A stretch of 64,000 bases of DNA from Paraescarpia echinospica (GCA_020002185.1 CM034535.1:66664484-66728483), one strand, 5' to 3'. Shown: positions 51,901 through 61,824, counted from the stretch's first letter. Translations and numbers: made by a program. Notes: generated by a model from the letters alone, not told the origin.

Positions 51901-54900
51901 TATCTGAACACTGCCTGTTCTTCACCTATTACATTCGCTTTGTTTAGGTATGTGGTCAGTCTGGCGTTCTGAACAATCACTAAGGATTAATGAACACTTG
52001 TGCAGAATGTCACCCACTTGGCAGGTTTAATTGATCTATTCAGCAATTCCAGGACACTGCTTAGGCCTCACCCTGGACACTGTCACTCACAGTGTTGTGT
52101 ATTGTCTTAGTTGGTGCATTGAGCTAATCAACTTGACCATGAATCAGTGGTGGCTCTGGTAACTTTAGAGGATGGAGGATGAATCCAGTTGTTGGCAGTG
52201 AACACTAGTGCTGAGAGGATAGATTACCACCTACCAGTCTCCAAAGCTCTATATTTTCAAAAAACTGTTCAGTAACTTTTTTTCTAATTTTGCATAGGTG
52301 TATCTTAGGGTACTGCCACTATACACAATAAATCTGTATTTGATTGAATCATTCTAAGGGCACCTCAGGGCCCCCCAAAATGCAAAATTGTCCTCATGTT
52401 TATCTGCTGATCCCTCCTGTGGACCCGCTGATCTCTATTTATAACAGACAGACCGACAGTATTTTTGTTTGATCATCATAGTCACATAAACTACAATAAT
52501 TCATTGTAAGGTCAGGGAGGCTCCCATTAAGACAATTATATGCATCTATCATGGGAGCCACCCTACTGATGTAACTGGATAGTGGACTTTGCCCTGATCA
52601 CTTACTAGGCAGTGAGTGGAGTGGCCAGCTGTAAATCTGTGTATTGGTCTATCCTAGTTAATTTTCTTGAGTGTACCTTTTGTTCTCAAATAATCTGTCC
52701 TCTTAGTTTTACACATGAAGACATAATCTGGCATAACTTGATAAGTTTTTGTAGCAGCACATTTGTACTTCCAATGTATCATTGCAACATAACATACACA
52801 CTGTATGTAATATTTCCATGCAATCCATTTGCATATATAATGTAAAACTTCAACAGCAGTTTTCTTCATTTTCACTTTTTGACCCCTACCATGTTCAATG
52901 CGCCATAACTTTGCCAATTTTTGTAGCAGTCATAATTTTTGAAACTAAAAGCACCCTACCCAACCTTTACAAGAATGAAAGAAAACAATGTTACGATTTT
53001 TGTGACTTATCACTCATTTGGTCAGCCGGGGTCACATATAGACGTATTAGTCCAAAGGACTTCAGGGCCTTTTGGCCCATTTTTGTTTATTGTAATGTTT
53101 AGTACACATACAAGTTTTTAAAAACATGCATATGAAGTAGATGTATGGATGGACATTTTTTGTATAGATGTTGACGGATTGTTCTGCAAGACTTAAAAAA
53201 TGTATGATGGGTGATAATATGGTATCGGCAGCAACTAGCGCTGTTCCCGGTGCTTGTCTAAAGTTTATAAACAATGTCAACGACAGACAATGGGTAAGCA
53301 AGGCACAAGGGTATTGATTAGACTGTTCTCAGTGTACAGACATCAATGTAAGATGTGACATAAATAATTCTCATTCAGGTCATTGTTCAATTCGTTATCT
53401 GTGTTAGAGGGCCAGGGAACAACTGTAGAATTGTGTCGAAGAGACGCGGTGAAACTTGAAAAACTGCGTCCGGGGGACACGACAAAACTTTAAAAACCAC
53501 GTCCCACCTAAAAAAACTGCATAATATAACTCAAAAACACAAACATTACTTAAGTACGAGTACTTAAGGTAGCAGAACTCCAGTCATATCATTTTAAAAT
53601 ATATAAGTCACTCTCAAAAACCTATAATATTATTAGAATGACTATACATCATTTATTCAAGAGACAATTTTTTTTGCATAAATTATGCAAATTAATACTC
53701 AAAATGTCTGCCAACAACAGAAATATATGAAATTTTTCAAACAATATATTTTCAGAAGCATACATCATAATGATCTGAAATTTACACACAGCATTTACTA
53801 CATGGTACTGTATGGGATGGTGAAAGAGTGTAACAAATAAATGATATTGAAAAATTTTATGTGGAAAAAACAAAAATCGTAAATTGTTTTCTCCAAATTA
53901 TGTATTCTGGCACATGGTACACTAATTCAAAAATAAGTACAGCAAAATGCTTTGATCATCCCATATAGCTGAGTCTTGTTTACTTCTCTTTCAAATTTGA
54001 AGCAAATTCAAGAAAAAAAATGGCGACGCTATGATGTATGAAAGAACGTGTTAAACAGGAAAAAACTGATTATGAGAAAATCGCTGGTAAAGTTTGATAT
54101 TGAGCAAAAAAGTGTGAAAACTCACTGAATATCTAATAAAGCTGTCACAGGCATTGTTCATTACTCCTAGTGTCCTCCCTTTTCATATGTATTTCCTTCT
54201 TCATTCTCCTTGTTGTCCTGGAAGTTTTTTTTCTTCGCTCGAAGGATTTAAAATAGATACACTAGAAATTATCGTATCCAAGGACAAATCACGTTGCTAT
54301 GGTAAAATCTGATGTGACCTAAAATTACATGGTTACTCCATATGTGTAATAAAACTATTTTTTTATTATTATTTCATTTAAAATGTAATACTTAATGTAG
54401 GAAAACATATTTTTCAAGGTATACATGAAAAAATATGGGGGAAAAATATATAAAAATTTCTTCATATTTGACTGGAGGTCTGCTACCTTAATTAAGTCAA
54501 ACCCTGACTTTCTGTGTTTCTTGTCTCTAGATGATATCACTGATGCCGAAGAATCTGCGTTGCTTGGCAACGCTGATGGCGAATCTGAGGCAGACAACAT
54601 AGCCCAGAAAGACGAGCCAAACCCTGAGAAGATGGACACATCTGAGAAGGAAAAAGGAGAAGTTGCTGCAGTGGAGAAGCCCAAAGCTGTTGTTGCTACA
54701 CGTCCCAAGGCGAAGCCAACTGCTGCAACTGCAAGGAAAGCAAAGCCAGTGGAAAAGAAGACAGAGGTGAAAAAGCCAGAAGTGAAGAAAGGTGATGATA
54801 AGAAAACAGCAGATGCAAAGAAAAGTGAGGTGAAGAAGACAGGTCCTAAGAAGACAGACACAAAGAAGGCTGATGAAAAGAAGACTGATGCAAAGAAGAC

Positions 54901-57900
54901 TGATGCAAAGAAGACTGATACAAAGAAAAGCGATGCTGATGAAGATAAAGGTGTGTACAGATTTTATTGTTATCATAATTTGTTCAAAACTTTCTTCAGT
55001 GTTTTACCGTAATACGGCTTTGCTAAAACGCGTGAGTCATGATATATCTGGAATCATTTCCGAATGTTTGTTCACATTTTCTATATAAAAACATTTTAAC
55101 TTTGGAACATAGTTACATAACAATTCTTTTTAATGCGTAGTTGTCAATAGCATCTTACCATGATTTGTTCCTTTAAGTGCGATGTGTTGACATTTATATT
55201 GATCACAATTTGCTACAAATTTATATTTTTGTACGTGAATCATGTATGTGCCTCAGTGTGCACTGATATGTGGCCTCTCTGCGTTGCCCACAGACAAGAA
55301 GGCAACAAAGAGTCCACGTCTGCGGTGTAACGTATTTGTTCCTGACAAACGACAGATGCGAATTGACATGGTCATCGACCACCGCCACAAGACTGTGTGT
55401 ATCTTTCCACTGACGACAGACGACTTGCTCAAGCCAGAGATACAGGCCTTATATGATAAGTGCACCAGCGTCGGCACGACTTTCTACAATGGCAAGGATG
55501 AAGATGGCAACCTTCTCGAACAGGGGTTAGTTAGTATTTTATGCCTTTTATTTTAGATACAAAACTATTTCATCAGAATCTTAAGTTTCGATTGACATAT
55601 TTCTGTCTATTTTTTATCTAAAAAATCCTAGTTCGAGCTCAGCTATATTAACAAATATACAATATTAAAAAAGCCATACAAGCATTGCATACATTGGAAG
55701 AAATTTCTGTCTGCAGTTATATGGAGTTTCACTTTGAGACCTTAGACGAAGCAGAGACTGTGAAGAAGTCACTTGCGGAGACTATGGAGGGTGTGAAAGT
55801 GTCAAACCAGAATCCGGGACAAGACTACCGTAAGTGTTGTCACCTGTCAGACTTGTCTTTTTAATAAGACACTTGATATTTATGACGTCTATGTGGAGTG
55901 GTTTGTGCATATATGTTGCAACACAGGTGGTAAATAGTAATAAATAACTAAGGTTTACTTTTCGACTGGATGTGTGTGCGTGGACCATGAGCACTGGCAT
56001 CATTGTAGTTTGTACACATCACTCGCCTTTTGATGTCACCAACTCCGTCTCTGTGTTGTAACATTGTACCTCTCTTTGTGGATAGGGATTTTTCATATCT
56101 GACTTGTAAATAATACTTCAGGATAGGAGATTATTAATGGTTAACTTATTTGTGGCATTATTGTTGCACAAATTCACGTGTTGTATATATGCTTCACTAT
56201 CCTTTGTAGTTTTCCGCCATATTACATAAATAAAATATAGCTCTGTATTACTGCTCCGAACGCTATACACTTCATTCCCTGGTAGATGTGTTCATTCACA
56301 TTCCATCTTGAGTTCTCTGTTCAACCACACTGCAATTACAGCACGGATACTATTTGGATACAAACATTCAGCAATGTCTGTAGCCAGGCACTCATTATAC
56401 AGCTGGGTGAACTGGAACATCTTGGAGTGAACAAACTTGCCCAGTGTTCGAGATGCCAGCAAGAGGATTTGAACCTGGAAATTCTTGATTGAGAGTCCGA
56501 CGGTCTAACCAATTCTAATATTCTTATGTACGTGACAATTTCTTCAAAACTACTAGCCCATGTTGTACACTAGTTGAGATATCTGATGAAAAGTACACAA
56601 GTTTCACTTAATCCACTTTGCCATATGTCATTCTCCTCTTTCTTTATGGGGCTTGGAATGAGGCTGGCCTCGATGCTGTTCCTTAATTTGTGTTTGTTTT
56701 CCTTCTGTTATCGATACCACCCTGCTGCCTTTACCACTCACCTCAACTCCCCTTCTCTCTCACTCTCATTGACCCCTCCAAATGCCCTGAATACTCTGTT
56801 ATTTCCTTCTTCCATCTTAGTCGTGGTCTTCCATATCCAACTGTTGAAATGTAACTTGAACCATTTTCCAGTAGATTCTTCTAAAGAGCAAACAAAGAAG
56901 GAAGAAACTAAGAAGTCGACAGATAAGGAGACAGGTAGGTCAACACACTTTCGTTATTTCAGTAAGCTATACCTAAAAGAGCTTTCTATGACTATATCGA
57001 TGTAAATCTTGAACATTTACTTTACCTTTCCATTACTGCTGGTTTGGTTTGATAATATTGCATGAAGCACAGTTCACACTTGATCAAATTATCAAATACA
57101 AACATGTATCTGCCTGTAATGCATAGATGGCGCTCCGGCCAAGAAACAAAAACTGGACGATAGCAAGACTGAAAAGAAGGAATCAGAAGAGGCAACAGAA
57201 GAGGAGGAGGAGGAGCAGGAAGCTGAGGTACAGGAGGAGACAAAGCCAGCGGAAGAAGAGAAGGCTGAGGAGCTAGGTCTTTTGGAGAAGTGCAATATGG
57301 CCTGGTTCCGGGGTGTCCGGCAGTTCCCACATCCTAGTAAGTTGAAGCGTCCAGGTGGTTTAGAAATCAAAGCTTTTTATGTATTGTATTAAAATCAAAA
57401 GCATGATGCAGATTGTGTAAATGCGCAGAATTTCCATAAAACAGTGGATATCTCTGAAAGGTAAATCTGGCTTTTCAAAATGAACACAGTAATGTCATTG
57501 CGATATGTAATAAATAGGCATTTAAATTGAAAGTATGATTCAGATTATGTTGATGTGAAGAATTTCAGTAAAACAGTAGGTATTTCTGGACTATTAGTCA
57601 TGAAGAAACTATTTCATAAATAGGTATTAATTTATATATATGAGTGTAGCATAGGAAATTTGACAAATTTGCACTTAGAAAATCTGAAGAAGGATGGATA
57701 TGTTGTATCTAATATCTAGTGATAAGGAACTAAAAAGAGTTACAAAGAACTATTTGCCAAGAAAAAATCTGAAAGTTATATTGTGTCTAATATCAAGAGA
57801 TAAGGAGCAAGTGTTACGGTGAATACGATGCTGACTACCATGTTTGTGGACTTACCCTGGGGGACTGGCAACGACCACTTTATGGATTAAGTTTGGAAGA

Positions 57901-60900
57901 AACCAAAATTTAGAAAAGCCCCTGATGGATTCCAGTGCATCTTAGAAACTAGAGATGGGGCAAGGGTGGGGTTGAGAGGGTGTCAACGAAGCCACCAGGC
58001 GGCCGATCTCTCACTGAGAAGTGCATCGTTGGATGCTGTTAACGTTTGTTGTCTTTAAGCGACTGTGTTTCAGCAGGAAGCCAATTGGATGGCGTGCTCT
58101 ATATCAGCAACCTACCCGAATCCGTCAGCGAACAGGCACTGCTACAACTGTTTACAGATGCTTCAGGCGTTTTCATAGCCAGGGGCGAGGATCGCAAGCC
58201 CAAAGGGTAAAGTTGCACGGTGTGAACGTGCACGCACGTCCGTCGTCCTGCCATCTGGCTCTTGTCCCTATCTCTCATTCATCTTCTATGGTGATCATGC
58301 CAACTAGGTGCCACCGACAGCTACTGCAGTACGCACGCACACCAAGCAAGCCGCGGTGCTATATCATCGGCTCTACCATTGGCGTGACAATTGTCGACCA
58401 TCCTGATATACAGTCACGTTGTTCAAACAAGACTGATGCTGAACTAAATGTTACATCGACTGACTGACAGTGCAGCAAATTAACGCCTGCAGTGCAGTGA
58501 ATAGACTGAGTCGATGCAGACACACAGTGCATATTCTACAACGTCATTGAACAGTTTGCTGATGCACCAGAAACAGTCGCTGTAGCTGCAGTGCTGGGAA
58601 TAGACAGACAGACTAATGTGTCGTCTTCAGCTGTAACACATGTGACATGACCACACAGGACACTGCATTGCTAGAAGACTGCGCACTACATCTTGATTGT
58701 TGCACAAATAAAATATGATCTTGTTTGCTAGTAATACATGGGGTAAATAGAGAGGAAATCAGTGTACAAGGGGGTGTCTTATTTAGGTAATTATCATTCT
58801 GGAATAATTTCACAACATATACAGTCCTCTCCATTTACAGTAAGATTTTATTTGAATTATTACCTAGTATTTATGCAGATAAATGTTAAAAGTAGTTGCT
58901 TTTTGAATGAAATTTACTTGCCTTTTATAGTAGGAAAGTTTAGCAGTTGGATTTAAAAAATATAATTTGACATATTAGTTATACATTTTTTATATTGTCG
59001 ACATTTTAAAACTACTGTAATTTTTGTAATGTATGTGCTGCGTGTGATACTTTCTAGAATGATGTTGCCTGTCTAATCATGGTGTTCTAGATTTCAGCGG
59101 CCCAAGCCATTTTCCAAATGGCAATAACTGTGTTGTATGATGGATCTGTGAGTGTAAATGCACACGATACTAGTTAATTATGTTCTTGTCGTAACATACT
59201 GTCCTAGCCACCTAGATCGTATCAGGAAAAAGAGAAAATTGTTAGAACCAATACATCATTGTTTCCTCACATGATGTCAAGTATATCATATCAACAATTC
59301 CCTGGCGGATTGTCGCATTATGAAAGAGGCAGCTTTTGTAAAATGTTCTTGATTGTCCTGTACATTTTCCTGTTGACGCCACCAAAACAAGAAGTTGATT
59401 GTGCTGACATCTGGCTGATGCAGCCTTGCCGCTGTTCATAGAAACATGCACAGCATGGTTGCAACTTTGAATGTCAACACGAACGAGCTATGCATGATAA
59501 CGTGCCAGCAAAATGCAGACATTGTTCTCACTGACATTGGCCAGTACTGACGTTGTATCAGCTGCAGTTGGCAGATGAAACACCAAAGACTGATTGGATT
59601 GCGTTGTCTTGTGATACTTCCTGGCAATTACCGACTCTGCTGATTCGAGACTGTGGTCAGTGTTGTGATGATACACTGGCAGCCGCTGATTGGACAACGC
59701 TATCATGTGACGATTGCTGGCCGCCACTGATTGGATGTTGCTGTCATGTGATGAACTGGCAGCCACTGGTTGAACATAGCTGTCATGTGATGATGTACTG
59801 GCAGCCTCTGATTTGACACAGCAGTCATGTGATGATATGCTGGCAACCGCTGATTGGACACCGTTGTCATGTGATGATGTGCTGACAGCCACTGATTGGA
59901 CAAGATCGCCTGCTGCTAAACCGGACACATGTACTTTGGTACCAGTGGCACTGGCCTAGCCTGGGATCACCAACTTCATGCCCTCTCATTGTTTAAGTGT
60001 TATTCATCTGTAGTTAAGACTCCCCAACATTCAAGCCAACTTGCCATCGGTGACCTACTGAATTGTCCTTGCATTGGTACACCTTTCAGAAAGCGATTGG
60101 TTTACAGTGCAATATCATAGTTCTACTAATTTATTCTCGCTAACTTTGCTTTTTTAATATAATTGATTACCTTCCCCATCATATTGTCATAATTTAGCCT
60201 TGTTTATGTATGCATGTTTTGTATGATTCCCATTGTCTTTCTTCTCATTCATATTTGACCCTCCTTCCACACTTTGGCTGAGGTAAGGTAACAGTAAGAC
60301 ATTGTTAGGGTTTATATTTAATAATTTTGTTGAAGATTATTGAAAGTGTTGCACTGCCAAACTTTGATTTTGTTATTTGTTACAGTATCAAGTTTTTATT
60401 ACCAAAATATATTGCTAGAACACACGAATAATCCCCAAAAGTTATGAATAAGAGTATCTGATTGGCAGTCAAAATTTTTTATTGTTGCCTTGTCTAAGCT
60501 GGCTGCCCCCTCCTCGCATTTCATTCTCGGCTATCCATTTTGTGTTCTGATATCATTGTTTGTGTGTGAACGGTGAATGTTTCATTCCTTTGCCTATACC
60601 ACATAATGTAACTTGGTCAGTAATATCACACTACTAAAACTACAAACTGAACAAAATGCATTAATAGTAACAATTACAACTTATGACAAATACAAAAGAA
60701 CAAACAACTCATTCCGAGTTGTACAACTTCTACACATCATCTCCGACATACTTGTGCATCTGTTACATGACCATGTCCAGCAGTGACCTTCTATATTACC
60801 GAGGTGAATAAACGTGCTTTCTTCCGCTAGGTATGCGTGTGTTGATTACCTGACAACGGCGGCGGCCTTTGAGGCAGTGGATAAGGTGTCCGACAATGCC

Positions 60901-61766
60901 GAGCTTGATGGAAATCAGCTGGTCATTCACAGCTTGATGCCGAAGCCAGATGAATGTATCCCAGCGGATGAGTCAACAGAGGTGGACAGCAGCATCGACT
61001 CTGTCACAGGTCAGTTCTTACAGTTGTCTCTTAGCCACAAATTTCCCAGGTTGGGTGGCAGATTGGTTTATTAGCCAGCTTATTTGTCCCCAGCCAAATT
61101 GGTTTTTTTCCAAAATTAATATTTATTTAGCTGTTTATGAATTGGCTGAAGGTTAGCATACTTGTAGAATTTGTATTTCAGGAATTGATTGTACATGGAA
61201 GTCCAAGACCATTGATTTGTGTTCCTGTGAAAATTAAACATAGAAATCTAACACAAATTATCTTGATGGTGATTTTATTATTGGGTATGTTTTTAAAGGT
61301 GTAGGGTTAAATTTATGGGGAAATATGAAAACTGTTCTAATCTTTGATTCTTCACTGTACGTGCTCCAATGTAGGGAGTAGTTATTATTCCAGTTGTTAT
61401 TCCATCCAAATTGTTACATGTTTGGCAGCATCGTTGTTGGTGTGGTCACTTGCAAAAATGTGGTCATCTGCAAAAATGATGGCTCACTAGTGCATACATT
61501 GCCACATGTACAGGAATTGGCAGGTAATTGTTGTAGCTATTATGTTGATAGACATTAAGGCTGAGCTGTGGTGATTGATTGAACTTGCTGTTCTTGTTGT
61601 AGGCATTATGCCAAATGAGATCCGGGACAAGTTGGTGAAACGCATTCGCGAACTCAGAACCAAACTGATTGAAGCAAGGGAGGAAAAGAACAATGAGGAG
61701 ATGACTGCTTTGGACAAAGTGAGTGAAGAATCTAAGAAAGCATTTGTGTTCGGAGTAAAACAGTAA
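42787..61766 (+). CDS. Gene B: SAP-domain, lysine-rich, two-RRM nuclear protein (spliced, complete)
   Basis: Ten coding exons: 42787-42910, 47568-47714, 54531-54950, 55294-55525, 55717-55829, 56872-56934, 57127-57336, 58074-58206 (or from 58077), 60831-61009, 61603-61766. All introns are GT-AG and phases are 1,1,1,2,1,1,1,2,1. The sum is 1785 nt, so 594 residues (593 with the alternative acceptor), with no stop before 61764. Domain order: SAP (residues 1-42), acidic linker, about 140-residue lysine-rich segment, degenerate RRM, acidic linker, canonical RRM, charged C-terminal helix. By family knowledge SAP binds AT-rich DNA and RRM binds RNA; a chromatin- or matrix-associated RNA-binding role is inferred. 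It is the paralogue of gene A, in divergent orientation. Confidence 0.88.
42996..45830. mobile_element. Tigger/pogo-like Tc1-mariner element, TA target
   Basis: The right end reads (reverse complement) CAGTCGCACCTTGTTATAAC followed by GCGG, and the left end AGGTCGCCCCTTATTATAAT followed by GCGG. TA flanks both ends (42994-42995, 45831-45832). CAGTCG-xx-CCTTGTTATAACG is typical of Tigger-type ends. Interior stretches such as TTCGTTATAAACTCGATTCG near 44148 fit the same family. No intact transposase. A TTAA-type element is nested at 44863. Confidence 0.7.
44863..45471. mobile_element. Possible TTAA-target element nested in the Tigger-like element
   Basis: TTAA-GGCCAGACACCCC at 44859 and ...CGGGGGTCTGGC near 45470 form imperfect inverted ends. 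The right TTAA is not preserved. Confidence 0.45.
45929..46949. mobile_element. hAT-like element with perfect 8-bp target duplication and GGTCCTG motifs
   Basis: It starts CAGGGTTTGCC and ends TTGAACCCTG, flanked by TCCGCCAT at 45921-45928 and 46950-46957. GCTGGTCCTG/CAGGACCAG words are repeated near the left end and CAGGACCAG, GGTCC near the right end. 1021 bp, no transposase seen. Confidence 0.88.
47568..47714 (+). CDS. Gene B acidic exon
   Basis: 147 nt, phase 1 at both ends, acceptor TTGCAG, donor GTGAGT. It encodes D-T-E-T-N-V-E-D-G-D-E-Q-M-V-E-E then a run of D, E and N ending E-E-E-M-L-T-E-P-T. It occupies the same position as the acidic exon 14437-14553 of gene A. Confidence 0.85.
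47879..48055. mobile_element. TTAA-target element, left part (copy 2)
   Basis: TTAA (47875-47878) then CCCTACAGGTGGCTACTGGG; the next 170 bp match 8443-8615. The match stops exactly where the palindromic-end repeat begins (48056), so this element was broken by that insertion. Its right part was not found beyond 53078. Confidence 0.6.
50583..51394. mobile_element. GGCCCG-family TIR element, intact ends, 5-bp target duplication (copy 2)
   Basis: Perfect 16-bp inverted ends CAGGCCTTGACATTAA and TTAATGTCAAGGCCTG are flanked by ATCAA (50578-50582, 51395-51399). The uninserted site is present at 63730-63745 (TTGTATCAATATAG) in another copy of the host repeat. CAGG-type ends and 5-bp duplication match a described subgroup of hAT elements. 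It is non-autonomous; the open frame at 50784-51020 also occurs in copy 1 but shows no transposase motif. Confidence 0.93.
51521..52000 (-). pseudogene. Non-LTR reverse transcriptase fragment
   Basis: On the minus strand: I-G-E-E-Q-A-V-F-R, then (shifted) R-L-Y-C-A-F-I-D-Y-K-K-A-F-D-L-V-D-R, M-Y-K-I-A-K-S-C-I, F-F-S-C-D-V-E-V-R, S-D-D-D-V-E-N-V, and L-Y-A-D-D-T at 51538-51521. These are RT motifs A to C in order, with deletions. It is distinct from the two LINEs described elsewhere and ends abruptly just after the Y-A-D-D-T motif. Confidence 0.8.
53568..54487. mobile_element. TTAA-flanked TIR element just upstream of gene B exon 3
   Basis: Inverted ends GGTAGCAGAACTCCAGTCA and TGACTGGAGGTCTGCTACC (one mismatch) are flanked by TTAA at 53564-53567 and 54488-54491. 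920 bp, AT-rich, no transposase. TTAA targets suggest a piggyBac or Kolobok-type source. Only 39 bp separate TTAA from the exon 3 boundary, so the branch point and polypyrimidine region sit right at its edge. Confidence 0.85.
54531..54950 (+). CDS. Gene B lysine-rich exon
   Basis: 420 nt, phase 1 at both ends, acceptor TCTCTAG, donor GTGTGT. The first third is acidic (D-D-I-T-D-A-E-E-S-A); the rest is K/A/P-rich, ending in near-perfect repeats of K-K-T-D-A and K-K-T-D-T. The repeats are also seen at DNA level (AAGAAGACTGATGCA) and vary easily in number. It resembles histone H1-like basic tails and probably binds nucleic acid. Confidence 0.88.
55294..55525 (+). CDS. Gene B exon: first (degenerate) RRM, part 1
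   Basis: 232 nt, phase 1 in, phase 2 out; acceptor CCACAG, donor GTTAGT. It contains R-L-R-C-N-V-F-V-P-D-K-R-Q-M, I-D-H-R-H-K-T-V-C-I-F-P and G-T-T-F-Y-N-G-K-D-E-D-G-N-L-L-E-Q-G. The counterpart is gene A 1885-1726. Confidence 0.9.
55717..55829 (+). CDS. Gene B exon: first RRM, part 2
   Basis: 113 nt, phase 2 in, phase 1 out; acceptor CTGCAG, donor GTAAGT. Y-M-E-F-H-F-E-T-L-D-E-A-E-T-V-K-K-S-L then M-E-G-V-K-V-S-N-Q-N-P-G. It is the same length as gene A 1335-1223. Confidence 0.9.
56462..56512 (-). repeat. tRNA-like (SINE) fragment
   Basis: The reverse complement contains TTGGTTAGACC (A-box-like) and a perfect B-box GGTTCAAATCC about 36 nt later. A complete cloverleaf is not apparent, so it is read as a tRNA-derived SINE head or tRNA relic inside a gene B intron. 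Confidence 0.5.
56872..56934 (+). CDS. Gene B short linker exon
   Basis: 63 nt, phase 1 at both ends, acceptor TTCCAG, donor GTAGGT. It encodes D-S-S-K-E-Q-T-K-K-E-E-T-K-K-S-T-D-K-E-T. No counterpart was found in gene A. Confidence 0.75.
57127..57336 (+). CDS. Gene B acidic linker exon between the RRMs
   Basis: 210 nt, phase 1 at both ends, acceptor GCATAG, donor GTAAGT. It begins D-G-A-P-A-K-K-Q-K-L-D-D (a basic P-A-K-K-Q-K-L cluster that could act as nuclear import signal), then glutamate-rich, ending G-L-L-E-K-C-N-M-A-W-F-R-G-V-R-Q-F-P-H-P. Confidence 0.88.
57337..58070. other. Gene B intron, internal weak duplication
   Basis: Sequences around 57410-57460 and 57535-57585 (GCAGATT/TCAGATT...AGAATTTCC/AGAATTTCA...AAAACAGT) and around 57680-57720 and 57765-57800 are diverged tandem copies. 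No exon is seen. Confidence 0.45.
58074..58206 (+). CDS. Gene B exon: second RRM, first half
   Basis: It contains G-V-L-Y-I-S-N-L-P, the helix S-V-S-E-Q-A-L-L-Q-L-F and G-V-F-I-A-R-G-E-D-R-K-P-K-G, and ends in phase 2 at GTAAAG. Two acceptors three bases apart (CAGCAG, 58071-58076) allow inclusion or loss of one residue. The counterpart is gene A 725-548. Confidence 0.9.
59640..59905. repeat. Minisatellite of 39-42 bp units in gene B intron
   Basis: CTGATTGGA and TCATGTGATGAT blocks recur with CATGTGA at 59704, 59745, 59784, 59826 and 59868, six or so diverged units. It gives repetitive reading frames on both strands that are not genes. Confidence 0.88.
59906..60830. other. Gene B intron, nothing recognised
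   Basis: AT-rich sequence with no repeat partner in the window and no exon other than the boundary at 60831. Confidence 0.5.
60831..61009 (+). CDS. Gene B exon: second RRM, second half
   Basis: 179 nt, phase 2 in, phase 1 out; acceptor CGCTAG, donor GTCAGT. Y-A-C-V-D-Y-L-T-T-A-A-A-F-E-A-V-D-K-V then G-N-Q-L-V-I-H-S-L-M completes the RRM (strand 3, helix 2, strand 4), followed by P-A-D-E-S-T-E-V-D-S-S-I-D. Confidence 0.9.
61603..61766 (+). CDS. Gene B last exon: charged helical C-terminus
   Basis: Acceptor TTGTAG, phase 1, stop TAA at 61764-61766. It encodes I-M-P-N-E-I-R-D-K-L-V-K-R-I-R-E-L-R-T-K, then E-A-R-E-E-K-N-N-E-E-M and a K-A-F-V-F-G-V-K-Q end; the first part has heptad-like spacing and may form a coiled coil. 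Confidence 0.9.
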
Positions 61767-61824
61767 AATATAAAGTGACAATGTTAAGGAAGGACTCGGG
61801 TCAAGAAAATATTGATTTTTGAGA

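Larger units (their letters stand above)
48056..53078 (+). mobile_element. Palindromic-end repeat (copy in gene B intron)
   Basis: It begins with the hairpin-forming AGTCCTTTGGCCGAAGGTCC and ends with AGTCCAAAGGACT then GGGCCTTTTGGCCC, flanked by ATTTTT on both sides. Repeated internal words GATTGAATCATTCTAAGGGC and ATAGACAT/TCTTAGGG recur many times (48180, 48300, 48460, 48715, 49890, 50050, 52340), showing internal tandem-like structure. Nested in it are a GGCCCG element (50583-51394) and an RT fragment (51521-52000). It has the same orientation relative to its gene as the copy in the homologous intron of gene A. Confidence 0.75.

Noticed and set aside
54527..54976. Cysteine/leucine-rich 149-residue minus-strand frame and the serine/phenylalanine-rich frame 54355-54861
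   Set aside because: Antisense shadows of the lysine-rich exon of gene B.
58021..58467. 148-residue plus-strand frame
   Set aside because: It overlaps the RRM exon 58074-58206 in a different frame and runs through the donor site into intron.
59488..59928. 146-residue minus-strand frame with repeated S-S-H-D motifs
   Set aside because: It is a translation of the 39-42-bp minisatellite; periodicity comes from DNA repeats.
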